This document shows positions 52,569 to 61,817 of a stretch of DNA of 64,000 nucleotides, in pieces; within the stretch, counting starts at the first letter, position 1, and each line of letters starts with the position of its first letter. This DNA is from an uncultured Bacillota bacterium (GTDB lineage Bacteria; Bacillota; Clostridia; Oscillospirales; Oscillospiraceae): the NCBI GenBank assembly GCA_947073765.1, contig CAMTMZ010000009.1, positions 1 to 64,000 on the forward strand. Direction: 5' to 3'. The notes below the pieces were generated by a model. It did not search any database. It was given only the letters and a program-made list of their open reading frames with translations, and was not told where the DNA came from. The position numbers were made by a program, and so were the translations under genes.

Positions 52569-53087
52569 ATGTATTACCACACAAATTATAGTTCTCCTGT
52601 TGGCGAGCTGACCCTGTGCTGCCACGACAATCATCTGGTAGGTCTGTGGCTGGAGGGGCAGAAATACTTTGGCGGTTCCCTTTCCGGGGAGATGGTTTCC
52701 GGAGATTCCCCTGTGCTCTCTCAGGCGAAAAGCTGGCTGGACCACTACTTCACCGGAGATCGGCCCGATCCGAAACAGCTTCCCCTGGCGCCAGAGGGCA
52801 GCGCCTTCCGCCAGATTGTGTGGCAGTGCTTGCTGGATATTCCCTATGGACAGACAATGACCTATGGACAACTAGCTCAACAGGTGGCCCACGGCCTGAA
52901 CCGCCCCTCTATGTCCGCCCGGGCAGTCGGAAACGCGGCGGGCCACAATCCTATTTCCATTATCATCCCCTGCCATCGGCTGGTAGGTTCTGATCATTCC
53001 CTCACCGGCTACGCCGGAGGGCTGGAGCGAAAGCGCTTTCTATTAAGACATGAAAACTGCAGCCTTGCCCTGCAGCAATGGGCGTAA
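52569..53087 (+). CDS. ogt: Methylated-DNA-[protein]-cysteine S-methyltransferase
   Basis: A 172-residue protein. The active-site motif IPCHRLVG is present, with the wing/helix FRQIVWQCLLDIPYGQTMTYGQLA and the conserved RAVGNAAGHNPISI ahead of it. It removes alkyl groups from O6 of guanine by transfer to its cysteine. AAGGAGG precedes the ATG. It lies 12 bp after the LysR gene. Confidence 0.95.
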   Translation: MYYHTNYSSPVGELTLCCHDNHLVGLWLEGQKYFGGSLSGEMVSGDSPVLSQAKSWLDHYFTGDRPDPKQLPLAPEGSAFRQIVWQCLLDIPYGQTMTYGQLAQQVAHGLNRPSMSARAVGNAAGHNPISIIIPCHRLVGSDHSLTGYAGGLERKRFLLRHENCSLALQQWA

Positions 53088-53135
53088 CGCTGTTCTGGCG
53101 ATGTCACATGCTTTATTTCTTCATACCAGCACATT

Positions 53136-53172
53136 ACCGCATCCGGATATTCATGTTCCGGATGCGGTTTTC
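53136..53172 (+). terminator. Terminator after ogt
   Basis: ACCGCATCCGGA and TCCGGATGCGGT are perfect 12-bp arms with a 9-nt loop, followed by TTTCAT. Confidence 0.75.
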
Positions 53173-53242
53173 ATATAGTCTTATTACAACGGGCCCTCTG
53201 CTTAGAGGACACCAATCTATTTGCTTATAGGGGTGCTTTGCT

Positions 53243-54019
53243 ATGGCTGGAAAACGGGAACAAATTAAAATTTTTTATATCGAAAAAAAATGGTGGCGGG
53301 CCGCCGCCTGTCTGTGCCTGGCAGCGGCGATGTTCTATATCGTCAACTGGCCCGCCGCGGTGGGGGTATCCGCCACCACCCGTCAACTGCCTATTTACTG
53401 CGTTCAGCGGAACCAAAAGCTGGTGTCCATCAGCTTTGACGCCGCCTGGGGTAATGAGGACACCCAGCAGCTTATCGATATTTTGGGTCAGTATAACATT
53501 CCAGCCACTTTTTTTGTGGTAGGCGAGTGGGTAGACAAATACCCAGAGTCGGTAAAAGCCCTTCATGACGCAGGCCACGAGGTGATGAACCACTCCAACA
53601 CCCATGCCCACTACCCTCAACTCTCCACCGACGAGGTGGTGGCGGATCTGAACGCCTGCAATGACAAAATCGAACAGGTCACCGGGGTCCGCCCCAGCCT
53701 GGTCCGCCTGCCCTACGGTGATTATGATGACAACTCCATCAACGCTGTACGCTCTATCGGCATGGAGCCCATCCAGTGGGATGTTGACAGTCTGGACTGG
53801 AAGGACCTCTCCGCGGGTGAAATTACCCAGCGGGTAACCTCCAAGGTACAGCCCGGCTCCATCGTCCTGTTTCACAATGCCGCTCTCCACACTCCGGAGG
53901 CACTCCCCGCCATTATTCAGAGTCTCCTCCAGGAGGGCTATACCTTTGTACCTATCTCTCAAATCATTCTTACCGGGGCGTACACCATTGACCACACCGG
54001 GCGGCAATGCCCAAGCTGA
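53243..54019 (+). CDS. Polysaccharide deacetylase (PdaB-like)
   Basis: A 258-residue protein. An N-terminal membrane anchor is visible (WWRAAACLCLAAAMFYIVNWPAAV). The NodB domain has ISFDAAWGNEDT (Asp-Asp motif with W), HEVMNHSNTH (metal His pair), LVRLPYG and VLFHNAA. The closest form is the sporulation-linked PdaB type. It acts on peptidoglycan or spore cortex sugars. A 13-bp hairpin follows directly. Confidence 0.88.
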   Translation: MAGKREQIKIFYIEKKWWRAAACLCLAAAMFYIVNWPAAVGVSATTRQLPIYCVQRNQKLVSISFDAAWGNEDTQQLIDILGQYNIPATFFVVGEWVDKYPESVKALHDAGHEVMNHSNTHAHYPQLSTDEVVADLNACNDKIEQVTGVRPSLVRLPYGDYDDNSINAVRSIGMEPIQWDVDSLDWKDLSAGEITQRVTSKVQPGSIVLFHNAALHTPEALPAIIQSLLQEGYTFVPISQIILTGAYTIDHTGRQCPS

Positions 54020-54022
54020 GCT

Positions 54023-54053
54023 GGCTCCCCCTTTGCCAGGCAAAGGGGGAGCC
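54023..54053. repeat. Hairpin GGCTCCCCCTTTG / CAAAGGGGGAGCC
   Basis: Perfect 13-bp arms with a CCAGG loop, directly after the deacetylase stop. There is no T-run, so it may be a dispersed genomic repeat rather than a terminator. Only one copy is seen in this window. Confidence 0.45.
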
Positions 54054-54116
54054 AACCGGCGTAATTTTGGCCGTCAGCGGCATGGATTCTGGTGGGGACA
54101 TGGATAAGGCGCGCTG

Positions 54117-54401
54117 TTACCCTATATTCCGTACCAGCCAGATTAGTCCTGCCAGCTGTAAAATCAACAGAGTTGGAAAGCCCCAGCGAAAATACCAGTG
54201 CCTTGTCTTATGGTGAAACAGCCACATCCCCGCCGTACCGCCTGGCGCGCCCCCCAGCAGAACCGGAAGGAACAGGGCTCGCTCCGAGATGCGCCATTTT
54301 CCGCTCTTAGCCCGTTTTTTGTCAAAACCCATAACGGCAAATGCCGCCAGATTCATCGCCAGCAGATACAGCCGCAACAACTGCCACAGCTCCTTGGCCA
54401 C
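54117..54401 (-). CDS. DUF1294 membrane protein
   Basis: A 94-residue protein with three hydrophobic segments. MNLAAFAVMGFDKKRAKSGKWRISERALFLPVLLGGAPGGTAGMWLFHHKTRHWYF matches the DUF1294 signature (FDKxxAxxxxWRIxExxLxxxxxxGGxxGxxxGMxxFxHKTxKxxF). Its function is unknown. The region 54402-54600 is AT-rich and holds the ppdK promoter. Confidence 0.85.
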   Translation of the reverse strand: MAKELWQLLRLYLLAMNLAAFAVMGFDKKRAKSGKWRISERALFLPVLLGGAPGGTAGMWLFHHKTRHWYFRWGFPTLLILQLAGLIWLVRNIG

Positions 54402-54524
54402 CTTAAACCGCTCCTTTTTCTATGTTTTGTGTTCAAATAAAATGATACCTCTCCTATCCGCTTTTTTCAACAAATTTTTATCTGTATTTTCTATGGAAAA
54501 ATTTTTAAACCATCTTGAAATGTT

Positions 54525-54553
54525 AACCTTCCGTCTGTATAATATTATGCACG
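54525..54553 (+). promoter_or_regulatory. Promoter of ppdK
   Basis: TTGAAA (54525-54530), a 17-bp spacer and TATAAT (54548-54553), about 77 bp before the start codon. Confidence 0.7.
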
Positions 54554-54629
54554 GTATTACAGAAAACACGGACAATTTTTCTAGTCCCCCTCTCTGACCG
54601 TATACGCAAGAAAGGAATGATGTTTACCA

Positions 54630-57260
54630 ATGGCTAACAAATACGTGTACCTCTTCTCCGAGGGCAGTGCCAACATGCGCAACCTGCTGGGCGGCAAGGG
54701 CGCCAATCTGGCTGAAATGACCAATATCGGGATGCCGGTTCCCCAGGGCTTCACCATCACGACCGAGGCCTGCACTCAATATTATGAGGACGGCGAGAAA
54801 ATCAACGACGAGATTCAGACCGAGATTATGGAGTATATCGACAAGCTGGAGAAAATCACCGACAAAAAGTTTGGCGATCTGGAAAATCCCCTGCTGGTCT
54901 CTGTCCGGTCCGGCGCTCGGGCTTCCATGCCTGGAATGATGGACACTATCCTGAATCTAGGGTTAAACGAACAGGTTGTAGATGTCATCGCCAAGCAGTC
55001 CAATAACCCCCGCTGGGCCTGGGACTGCTACCGCCGCTTCATTCAGATGTACTCCGACGTGGTCATGGAGGTGGGCAAAAAGTATTTTGAGCAGCTCATC
55101 GACCAGATGAAAGAGAAGAAAGGCGTCACCCAGGACGTGGAGCTGGACGCCAATGACCTGAAGGAGCTGGCCGGCCAGTTCAAGGCCGAATATAAGGAGA
55201 AAATCGGCGCCGACTTCCCCTCTGACCCCAAGGAACAGCTGATGGGCGCCATCAAGGCGGTGTTCCGCTCCTGGAACAACCCTCGGGCCATCTACTACCG
55301 CCGTATGAACGATATCCCCGGCTCCTGGGGCACCGCCGTCAATGTGCAGTCCATGGCCTTTGGCAACATGGGCGACGACTGCGGCACCGGAGTTGCTTTC
55401 ACCCGCAACCCTGCCACCGGCGAGAAGAAGCTGATGGGCGAGTTTCTCACCAACGCCCAGGGCGAAGACGTGGTAGCCGGCGTACGCACCCCCATGCCCA
55501 TTCAGGAGATGGCGGAAAAGTTCCCCGAGGCCTTCGCCCAGTTTACCGACGTGTGCCAGAAGCTGGAGGACCACTACCGGGATATGCAGGACATGGAGTT
55601 CACCGTGGAGCACGGCAAGCTCTACATGCTCCAGACCCGCAACGGCAAGCGCACCGCCGCCGCCGCCCTGAAGATCGCCTGCGACCTGGTAGACGAGGGG
55701 ATGATCGATGAGAAAAAGGCTGTGTCCATGATCGACCCCCGCAATCTGGACACCCTCCTTCACCCCCAGTTTGACCCCGCCGCCCTGAAGAAGGCGACCC
55801 CTGTCGCCTCCGCCCTGCCCGCCTCTCCCGGCGCCGCCTGCGGCCGAATTGTCTTTACCGCCGACGACGCCAAGGAGTGGGCCGCCCGGGGCGAGAAGGT
55901 CTGTCTGGTCCGCCTGGAGACCTCCCCCGAGGATATCGAGGGCATGGTGGCTTCCCAGGGTATCCTCACTGTCCGGGGCGGCATGACCTCCCACGCCGCC
56001 GTGGTCGCCCGTGGTATGGGCACCTGCTGTGTGTCTGGCTGCGGAGCCATTAAGATGGACGAGGAGAACAAAAAATTTGAGCTTGGTGACCGCACCTATG
56101 TAGAGGGCGACTGGATCTCCCTGGACGGCTCCACCGGCAACATCTACGGCGAGGCCATCCCCACCGTGCCCGCTTCCATCTCCGGCGAATTCGGCCGTAT
56201 CATGGCTTGGGCTGACAAGTACCGCCAGATGGGAGTCCGCACCAACGCCGACAATCCCCGCGACACTGCCCAGGCCGTCAAGTTCGGGGCTCAGGGCATC
56301 GGTCTGTGCCGCACCGAGCACATGTTCTTTGAAGCCGACCGCATCCCCGCCATTCGGGAGATGATCTGCTCCGACAACGTAGAGCAGCGCGAAAAGGCCC
56401 TGGCAAAGCTGGAGCCCATGCAGCAGGGTGACTTTGAGGCTATGTACGAGGCCCTGGAGGGCCGTCCCATGACCGTCCGCTTCCTGGACCCCCCGCTGCA
56501 TGAGTTTGTCCCCACTGAAGAAGAGGATATTGCGCAGATGGCCAAGGACATGGGCAAATCTATAGCTGATATCAAGGCCATTATTGCCAACCTCCACGAG
56601 TTCAACCCCATGATGGGACACCGCGGCTGCCGCCTGGTCGTTACCTTCCCAGAGATCGCCGTAATGCAGACCAAGGCTGTCATCAAGGCCGCCCTGGCCG
56701 TTCAGGCCCGCCACCCCGAATGGACCATGGTCCCCGAGATTATGATTCCCTTGGTGGGCGAGGTTAAGGAATTCGCCTATGTAAAGGGCATCGTTACCAC
56801 TACCGCTGACAAGCTTATCTCTGAGGCCGGTTCCTCCATGAAGTATAAGGTTGGCACCATGATTGAGATTCCCCGCGCGGCTATGACCGCCGATGACATC
56901 TCCCCCCTGGTCGACTTCTTCTCCTTTGGCTCCAACGACCTGACCCAGCTGGTGTTCGGCTTCAGCCGGGATGACGCGGGCAAATTCCTGGACGCCTATT
57001 ACGAAAAGAAGATTTTCGAAAGCGATCCCTTCGCCCGGCTGGACCAGCACGGCGTGGGCCGCTTGATCTCCAACGCCTCCCGCTGGGGACGCTCTACCAA
57101 CCCCAATGTCCATCTGGGCATCTGCGGCGAGCACGGCGGCGACCCCTCCTCCGTTATGTTCTGCCATGACATCGGTTTGGACTATGTGTCCTGCTCCCCT
57201 TTCCGTGTGCCCATCGCCCGCCTGGCCGCCGCTCAGGCCGCCATTGCCAATCCCCGGTAA
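54630..57260 (+). CDS. ppdK: Pyruvate, phosphate dikinase
   Basis: An 876-residue enzyme. The ATP-grasp domain begins with LLGGKGANLAEM. The swivelling His domain has GGMTSHAAVVARG with the phosphorylated His at residue 455. The PEP/pyruvate barrel has GICGEHGGDPSS and the catalytic Cys near CSPFRVP. It converts pyruvate, ATP and Pi to PEP, AMP and PPi, or the reverse. AGAAAGGAATG precedes the ATG. Confidence 0.98.
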   Translation: MANKYVYLFSEGSANMRNLLGGKGANLAEMTNIGMPVPQGFTITTEACTQYYEDGEKINDEIQTEIMEYIDKLEKITDKKFGDLENPLLVSVRSGARASMPGMMDTILNLGLNEQVVDVIAKQSNNPRWAWDCYRRFIQMYSDVVMEVGKKYFEQLIDQMKEKKGVTQDVELDANDLKELAGQFKAEYKEKIGADFPSDPKEQLMGAIKAVFRSWNNPRAIYYRRMNDIPGSWGTAVNVQSMAFGNMGDDCGTGVAFTRNPATGEKKLMGEFLTNAQGEDVVAGVRTPMPIQEMAEKFPEAFAQFTDVCQKLEDHYRDMQDMEFTVEHGKLYMLQTRNGKRTAAAALKIACDLVDEGMIDEKKAVSMIDPRNLDTLLHPQFDPAALKKATPVASALPASPGAACGRIVFTADDAKEWAARGEKVCLVRLETSPEDIEGMVASQGILTVRGGMTSHAAVVARGMGTCCVSGCGAIKMDEENKKFELGDRTYVEGDWISLDGSTGNIYGEAIPTVPASISGEFGRIMAWADKYRQMGVRTNADNPRDTAQAVKFGAQGIGLCRTEHMFFEADRIPAIREMICSDNVEQREKALAKLEPMQQGDFEAMYEALEGRPMTVRFLDPPLHEFVPTEEEDIAQMAKDMGKSIADIKAIIANLHEFNPMMGHRGCRLVVTFPEIAVMQTKAVIKAALAVQARHPEWTMVPEIMIPLVGEVKEFAYVKGIVTTTADKLISEAGSSMKYKVGTMIEIPRAAMTADDISPLVDFFSFGSNDLTQLVFGFSRDDAGKFLDAYYEKKIFESDPFARLDQHGVGRLISNASRWGRSTNPNVHLGICGEHGGDPSSVMFCHDIGLDYVSCSPFRVPIARLAAAQAAIANPR

Positions 57261-57306
57261 TCCCCATCATTTTGTCGTCCATCTGGGCGGCACATCATCA
57301 AAAGCC

Positions 57307-57338
57307 AAAGTCCGCCGCCCAGCTGGGCGGCGGACTTT
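57307..57338. terminator. Bidirectional terminator between ppdK and the CofE-like gene
   Basis: A perfect 32-bp palindrome with 16-bp arms ending AAAGTCCGCC and GGCGGACTTT, with runs of A and T on the two sides. Confidence 0.85.
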
Positions 57339-57343
57339 TCAAT

Positions 57344-58537
57344 TTACTCCGTGGTATAGTTGTCAAAATACCCCTGGATAAAGACCACAGGGGTGCCCTT
57401 GTCTCCCGAACCGGAGGTCAGGTCACACAGGGAACCAATCAGATCCGTGAGGCGGCGGGGGGTGGTACCCTCCGACACCATCTGCCCCACCAGGTCCCCA
57501 TCCTTCTTGTGAATGCGGTCCTTAATGGCCTCCTTCAACGCCTCGCCGGACAGCTGAGCAAAATCATTGTCAGCCAGATACTTCAGCTTCAGCTCGTTGG
57601 GGGTGCCTTCCAGGCCAGCGGTATAGGCCGGGGAGACCACCGGATCAGCCAGCTCCCAAATCTTGCCCACCGGATCCTTGAAGGCACCGTCTCCATAGAC
57701 CATAACCTCCACATGACTGCCCGTCTCCTCCAGCAGTCTCCTCTGGATGGCCTCCACCAACCCTTGGCAGTCCCGGGGGAACAGCTTCACCTGGTCTTCA
57801 GTGGACTTGTTGGAGCCCAGCAGCCCGTATTTCTCGTTGCAGCCGCTGCCCTCCACCGGGGCGTTCATAATTTCATCCAGGCCAAACACCCGCGCCGCCC
57901 CGGCGGCCTTCAGCAGCCGCTTGGTCCGTACCCTGGTGTGGATGTCGCAGCACAGCACATCCTTTGTATAAGGCAGGATAGCCCGTGGATCGTTGGCAAA
58001 TATAATTTCCACCTGGGCCCCGCAGCCCTCAATCAGCTCCTGATAATAGGACACGTAGTCCACCCCGGTGAACGGGTGCTTCTCATAACCGAAGAGCTGC
58101 CTGTACCGCTCCAGGGTGAGCACATCCTTGTAGGGATCCACCCCCTTCTCATCCACCGCATCCAGGCTGATCAGGTGGTTGCCCACCTCGTCAGAGGGGT
58201 AGCTGAGCATGAGGACGACCTTCTTACAGCCCTTGGCGATGCCCCGCAGGCAGATGGCGAAGCGATTACGGCTGAGAATGGGAAAGATGACGCCGATTGT
58301 GCCGCCTCCCAGCTTGGCCCGGACGTCGGCGGCGATGTCGTCCACAGTGGCGTAGTTGCCTTGAGCCCGAGCCACGATGGCCTCGGTCATGGCCACCACA
58401 TCCCGGTCTCGGATGGCAAAACCGTCCTCCTTGGCGGCCTCCAGCAGGGAGCCAGTGACAATCTCTACCAGATTGTCACCGCTGCGGATAATGGGGGTGC
58501 GGATCCCCCGGGAAACTGTACCGACTATACGGCTCAT
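57344..58537 (-). CDS. Coenzyme F420-0:L-glutamate ligase-like protein (CofE family)
   Basis: A 397-residue protein. Its N-terminal half (GTVSRGIRTPIIRSGDNLVEIV, DRDVVAMTEAIVARAQG) resembles CofE/FbiB, and a central region has FDEVGNHL-type charged motifs. True CofE is about 250 residues and builds the F420 tail; no other F420 gene is seen here. Longer members without F420 partners are common in Firmicutes and of unknown use. AAGGAGTG precedes the ATG. Confidence 0.7.
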   Translation of the reverse strand: MSRIVGTVSRGIRTPIIRSGDNLVEIVTGSLLEAAKEDGFAIRDRDVVAMTEAIVARAQGNYATVDDIAADVRAKLGGGTIGVIFPILSRNRFAICLRGIAKGCKKVVLMLSYPSDEVGNHLISLDAVDEKGVDPYKDVLTLERYRQLFGYEKHPFTGVDYVSYYQELIEGCGAQVEIIFANDPRAILPYTKDVLCCDIHTRVRTKRLLKAAGAARVFGLDEIMNAPVEGSGCNEKYGLLGSNKSTEDQVKLFPRDCQGLVEAIQRRLLEETGSHVEVMVYGDGAFKDPVGKIWELADPVVSPAYTAGLEGTPNELKLKYLADNDFAQLSGEALKEAIKDRIHKKDGDLVGQMVSEGTTPRRLTDLIGSLCDLTSGSGDKGTPVVFIQGYFDNYTTE

Positions 58538-58654
58538 AAAGGAACACTCCTTGTTTTCATATCATTTGCGCGAAGAAAATATTCACGACTGTATATGATA
58601 TCACGGTTTCCCGGCCTTGTAAATATATTTTGGCAAATTAACGCAGCAAAGTAA

Positions 58655-58957
58655 TTATTCCACCCCGAAAGAGACAATGGCGTCCCGCATGTGGCGCCAG
58701 TCGGACCTCAGCTCCTCCAGCCGGGCCTGGCCGGCGGGAGTGAGCTTGTAGTACTTCCGGTTCGGTCCGCCTCCACCGGGGGCCATATACCACTCGGTGA
58801 GCTTCTCCTTGCCCAGCCCCCGGAGCAGGGCGTAGATAGCGCTCTCCTGGGTGTCCGGAAAGGCGGTGCGCAGGGGGGTGAGCACCTCGTAACCGTATTT
58901 GTCCCCCCCGGCCAGCAGCTGAAGCAGGCACAGCTCCAGCAGGTCCTTTTTCAGCAC
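58655..58957 (-). CDS. PadR-family transcriptional regulator
   Basis: A 100-residue protein, VLKKDLLELCLLQLLAGGDKYGYEVL. The winged helix includes ESAIYALLRGLGKEKLTEWY and GGPNRKYYKLTPAGQARLEEL, typical of PadR. The start is GTG 58957, which overlaps the end of the HAAS gene. PadR proteins are usually encoded with a HAAS/DUF1700 membrane protein, as here. Confidence 0.9.
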   Translation of the reverse strand: MLKKDLLELCLLQLLAGGDKYGYEVLTPLRTAFPDTQESAIYALLRGLGKEKLTEWYMAPGGGGPNRKYYKLTPAGQARLEELRSDWRHMRDAIVSFGVE

Positions 58958-59757
58958 AGAGCCACCCCCGTTCCGACCAGGCCCACCGCGCCAATGGGAA
59001 TGATGCGGGCGAAGATATACGCCTGGATCGACCCGCGAATCGCAACGCTCAGGTCCATGCTCTTGAAAATAAAGATGACAAAGCCGCACATCGCCGCCGC
59101 CGTGAGGGCCAGCGTATACAGGGCCAGCCACCGGCGGTCATAGCACTTGGCCAGCACCAGGCCGGGCAAAGCGGCCAGGGCGCAGGCCGTCCCACCGTAG
59201 GTAATCAGGTATCGCTGCAGGGTGATATGCCACGGTATGCCGCCAAATCCCGCGTAATAATCCAAAAACGCCGGGTCCGTGACATGCCAAGTCCACGCCA
59301 TGATGACCACCCCAAGAGCAAGCACCGTCCCCAGCGACAGCAGCAGCCCTTTGGACAGCGGCCCGTTTTTCTGCCCGTGCCGCCGGAACCAGTACAGGGA
59401 CAGGGGCAGCCCTATCGCCATCACCCATACAGGGTACCACCACTGGTCATAACTGCTCAGGTAGAACGAACTGTGCCCCATAAAGTCCCACTTGGCCAGC
59501 AGGAATAACCCCAGGGCCAGCACAGCGAATACCTTCAGCCACTGGCGATAGGTCTTTACGTCGGTAAGCAGGTGGGCCGCCTGGACTGGCTCGCCCAGCT
59601 CCTCTACCAACTTGCTCTCGTCCCGCTCCTCCTGGAAAATCAGCTCCCGGTAGTCGGATATGGCCTCCTCCGCCTCCTGGGGCGGCAGCCTCCACCGCAC
59701 CGCCCGGCTGAATTTGGCCAGGTATTGCGCCTGGGTCAGATTTTTGAGTTTGCCCAT
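58951..59757 (-). CDS. HAAS-domain (DUF1700-like) membrane protein
   Basis: A 268-residue protein. The N-terminal HAAS domain (YLAKFSRAVRWRLPPQEAEEAISDYRELI, residues about 10-38) continues to LGEPVQAAHLL. Five to six hydrophobic segments follow. It is a signal-transducing partner of PadR regulators. AAGGAGGGTG precedes ATG 59757. It is the first gene of the operon. Confidence 0.85.
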   Translation of the reverse strand: MGKLKNLTQAQYLAKFSRAVRWRLPPQEAEEAISDYRELIFQEERDESKLVEELGEPVQAAHLLTDVKTYRQWLKVFAVLALGLFLLAKWDFMGHSSFYLSSYDQWWYPVWVMAIGLPLSLYWFRRHGQKNGPLSKGLLLSLGTVLALGVVIMAWTWHVTDPAFLDYYAGFGGIPWHITLQRYLITYGGTACALAALPGLVLAKCYDRRWLALYTLALTAAAMCGFVIFIFKSMDLSVAIRGSIQAYIFARIIPIGAVGLVGTGVALC

Positions 59758-59823
59758 AAAAATCACCCTCCTTGAGTCCTGCTGAAAAATTAATACTATC
59801 AAAAATATACTACTGCTAAAATT

Positions 59824-59852
59824 ATAATACTTGTTCCCACGAATCTTGTCAA
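59824..59852 (-). promoter_or_regulatory. Promoter of the HAAS-PadR operon
   Basis: Minus-strand TTGACA (59847-59852), a 17-bp spacer and TATTAT (59824-59829). Downstream, TAGTAT occurs twice 13-14 bp apart within 59785-59815, a possible PadR site. Confidence 0.6.
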
Positions 59853-59861
59853 GAGAAATTT

Positions 59862-59890
59862 TTGACGGCCCGGCAATTTTATGGTATGCT
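59862..59890 (+). promoter_or_regulatory. Promoter of the aldehyde dehydrogenase gene
   Basis: TTGACG (59862-59867), a 17-bp spacer and TATGCT (59885-59890). A hairpin CCTCCCTT-TTC-AAGGGAGG lies at about 59900-59918, just before the ribosome site. Confidence 0.55.
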
Positions 59891-59935
59891 GAAAAAAACC
59901 TCCCTTTTCAAGGGAGGCCTTGAGGAGGCGCGTCT

Positions 59936-61306
59936 ATGGACATCCAAGCCCTTGTGGCGGCCCAGCGGACTTGTTTCAATACCGGGGCCACCCTGCCCCT
60001 GTCCGCCCGCAAAGCGGCCTTAAAACGGCTGCGAGCGGCCATTACAGCCCGAGAGGGCGACATCTGCGCCGCCCTCAAGGCCGACCTAAACAAATCTGCC
60101 ACTGAGAGCTATATGTGCGAGGTAGGGCTCACTCTGTCCGAGCTGTCCTTCGTGGAGAAGCGGCTGGCCGGCTGGGCCAGGGACAGGTCCCACCTCACTC
60201 CTCTGGCTCAGTTTCCCGCCAAAAGCTTTACGGTGACAGAGCCTTACGGAGTAGTCCTTATCATGTCTCCCTGGAACTATCCCTTCCTGCTCACCATGGA
60301 ACCCCTTATCGGTGCCATTGCCGCTGGAAATTGCTGTGTTGTTAAACCATCAGCCTACTCTCCCGCCACATCATCGGTTATGCGGACAATTTTAGCGGAG
60401 TGCTTTCCTTCCGAGCTCGTCTCGGTGGTGGAAGGGGGCCGAACAGAAAACCAGACGCTTCTGGACCAGCAGTTTGACTATATATTTTTTACCGGCGGAG
60501 CTGAGGTTGGCAGAGAGGTCATGTCCAAGGCAGCCCGACACCTCACCCCCGTCACGCTGGAGCTGGGGGGCAAGAGCCCCTGCATTGTGGATTCCACCGC
60601 CCGGCTTGACCTGGCGGCCAAGCGGCTGGTATTCGGCAAGCTGCTCAACTGCGGCCAGACCTGTGTGGCCCCGGACTACCTGCTCATCCAGCGCCAGGTC
60701 AAAGACCGCTTTCTGGCCTATGTAAAGCGGTGGATCACTGTCATGTATGGCGCGGAGCCCCTGGATAACGACGGCTATGTCCGCATGGTCAACCGCAAAC
60801 ACTTTGATCGGGTGGCAGGCCTCATTGACCCTGCAAAGGTCATCTTCGGCGGCCGCTGTGACCCGGATACGCTGAAAATACAGCCCACCATTCTGGATCA
60901 TGTTTCCCCCGACGCCCCAGTGATGCGGGAAGAGATATTTGGCCCTGTTTTGCCCGTGCTCACGTTTCATCGTGTGGAAGAGGCCCTGGAGTTCGTCAAC
61001 GCCCGGCCGCGCCCATTGGCACTGTATCTGTTTTCCCAGGAAAAATCCACCCAGGATCTGTTCCTCCGCCGGGCCGCCTTTGGCGGAGGCTGTATCAATG
61101 ACACGATTATTCATCTGGCCACCAGCCGCATGGGCTTCGGCGGCATCGGTCACAGCGGCATGGGCAGCTACCATGGAAAGGAAAGCTTCAACACCTTTTC
61201 CCACCAGAAAAGTATCGTAAAAAAGTCTACTCTGTTGGATCTGCCCGTTCGGTATGCCCCCTACACACCGATAAAAGACAGCCTGCTCCGGCTGTTTCTT
61301 CGATAA
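59936..61306 (+). CDS. Aldehyde dehydrogenase family protein
   Basis: A 456-residue protein similar to class 3 aldehyde dehydrogenases. The NAD site has MSPWNYPFLLTMEPLIGAIAAGNCCVVKPS, the catalytic Glu lies in LELGGKSP, and the catalytic Cys in LNCGQTCVAPDY. It oxidises aldehydes; its substrate is unknown. The C-terminal end is strongly hydrophobic and basic (DSLLRLFLR), as in membrane-associated forms. GAGGAGG lies before the ATG. Confidence 0.92.
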   Translation: MDIQALVAAQRTCFNTGATLPLSARKAALKRLRAAITAREGDICAALKADLNKSATESYMCEVGLTLSELSFVEKRLAGWARDRSHLTPLAQFPAKSFTVTEPYGVVLIMSPWNYPFLLTMEPLIGAIAAGNCCVVKPSAYSPATSSVMRTILAECFPSELVSVVEGGRTENQTLLDQQFDYIFFTGGAEVGREVMSKAARHLTPVTLELGGKSPCIVDSTARLDLAAKRLVFGKLLNCGQTCVAPDYLLIQRQVKDRFLAYVKRWITVMYGAEPLDNDGYVRMVNRKHFDRVAGLIDPAKVIFGGRCDPDTLKIQPTILDHVSPDAPVMREEIFGPVLPVLTFHRVEEALEFVNARPRPLALYLFSQEKSTQDLFLRRAAFGGGCINDTIIHLATSRMGFGGIGHSGMGSYHGKESFNTFSHQKSIVKKSTLLDLPVRYAPYTPIKDSLLRLFLR

Positions 61307-61332
61307 AAAATCGCCCCGCTTGCGGGACGATT
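61307..61332. terminator. Terminator after the aldehyde dehydrogenase
   Basis: AAATCG-C-CCCGC pairs with GCGGG-A-CGATTT with a 2-nt gap and a single C/A mismatch. A-run on the left and T-run on the right, so it also serves the convergent ComFB-like gene. Confidence 0.65.
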
Positions 61333-61335
61333 TCC

Positions 61336-61611
61336 TTATTCCCTTCCATGGCGGGGATTTTTTGCCACCATGATCGCCGCCTCACTGATGGCGGCCACCA
61401 CATCGGCCCGGGACTGCAGCTCATAGCTCTGCAGCTTCACCATCAGCCGTCCTTGCCGGGTGGCCACATAGTGGGGCTCCAGGTGGTTCAGCGCAAAAGC
61501 CACCACATCTGATTTGCAGGCATCACAAGTGCAGCCGCCTTCCTGTCCAATTACGCGATCTAAATTTTGCAACACAATATCTTCCATCAGATTTCTATAT
61601 TCCATTGCCAT
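61336..61611 (-). CDS. ComFB-family protein
   Basis: A 91-residue protein, MAMEYRNLMEDIVLQNLDRVI. CTCDACKSDVVAFALNHLEPHYV with a Cys pair is the ComFB signature (C-x-C-x-x-C). The family is linked to late competence in Bacillus but its role is not clear. AAAGGAGG lies 9 nt before ATG 61611. It is between the aldehyde dehydrogenase and a DUF1538 gene on the opposite strand. Confidence 0.8.
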   Translation of the reverse strand: MAMEYRNLMEDIVLQNLDRVIGQEGGCTCDACKSDVVAFALNHLEPHYVATRQGRLMVKLQSYELQSRADVVAAISEAAIMVAKNPRHGRE

Positions 61612-61817
61612 TTCTTTCATCCTCCTTTCTCTTATTGCCAAGCTCTGTATCCATTATATTGCTTTTGACAGAGAAATACAATCTTTATTTTCTGCTCCGC
61701 CTAGTGTTAAATAAGCCGGGCTTATGTTAAGATTATGTTAAGCCCCTATGAAGCCTCTCTTGTCTCCGTTATAATAATCTCATCCCTTAGTAGACATCTG
61801 GAAAGGAGTGGAGGCCA

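Noticed and set aside
54963..57167. A 734-codon open frame on the minus strand
   Set aside because: Antisense to ppdK, which has all expected motifs.
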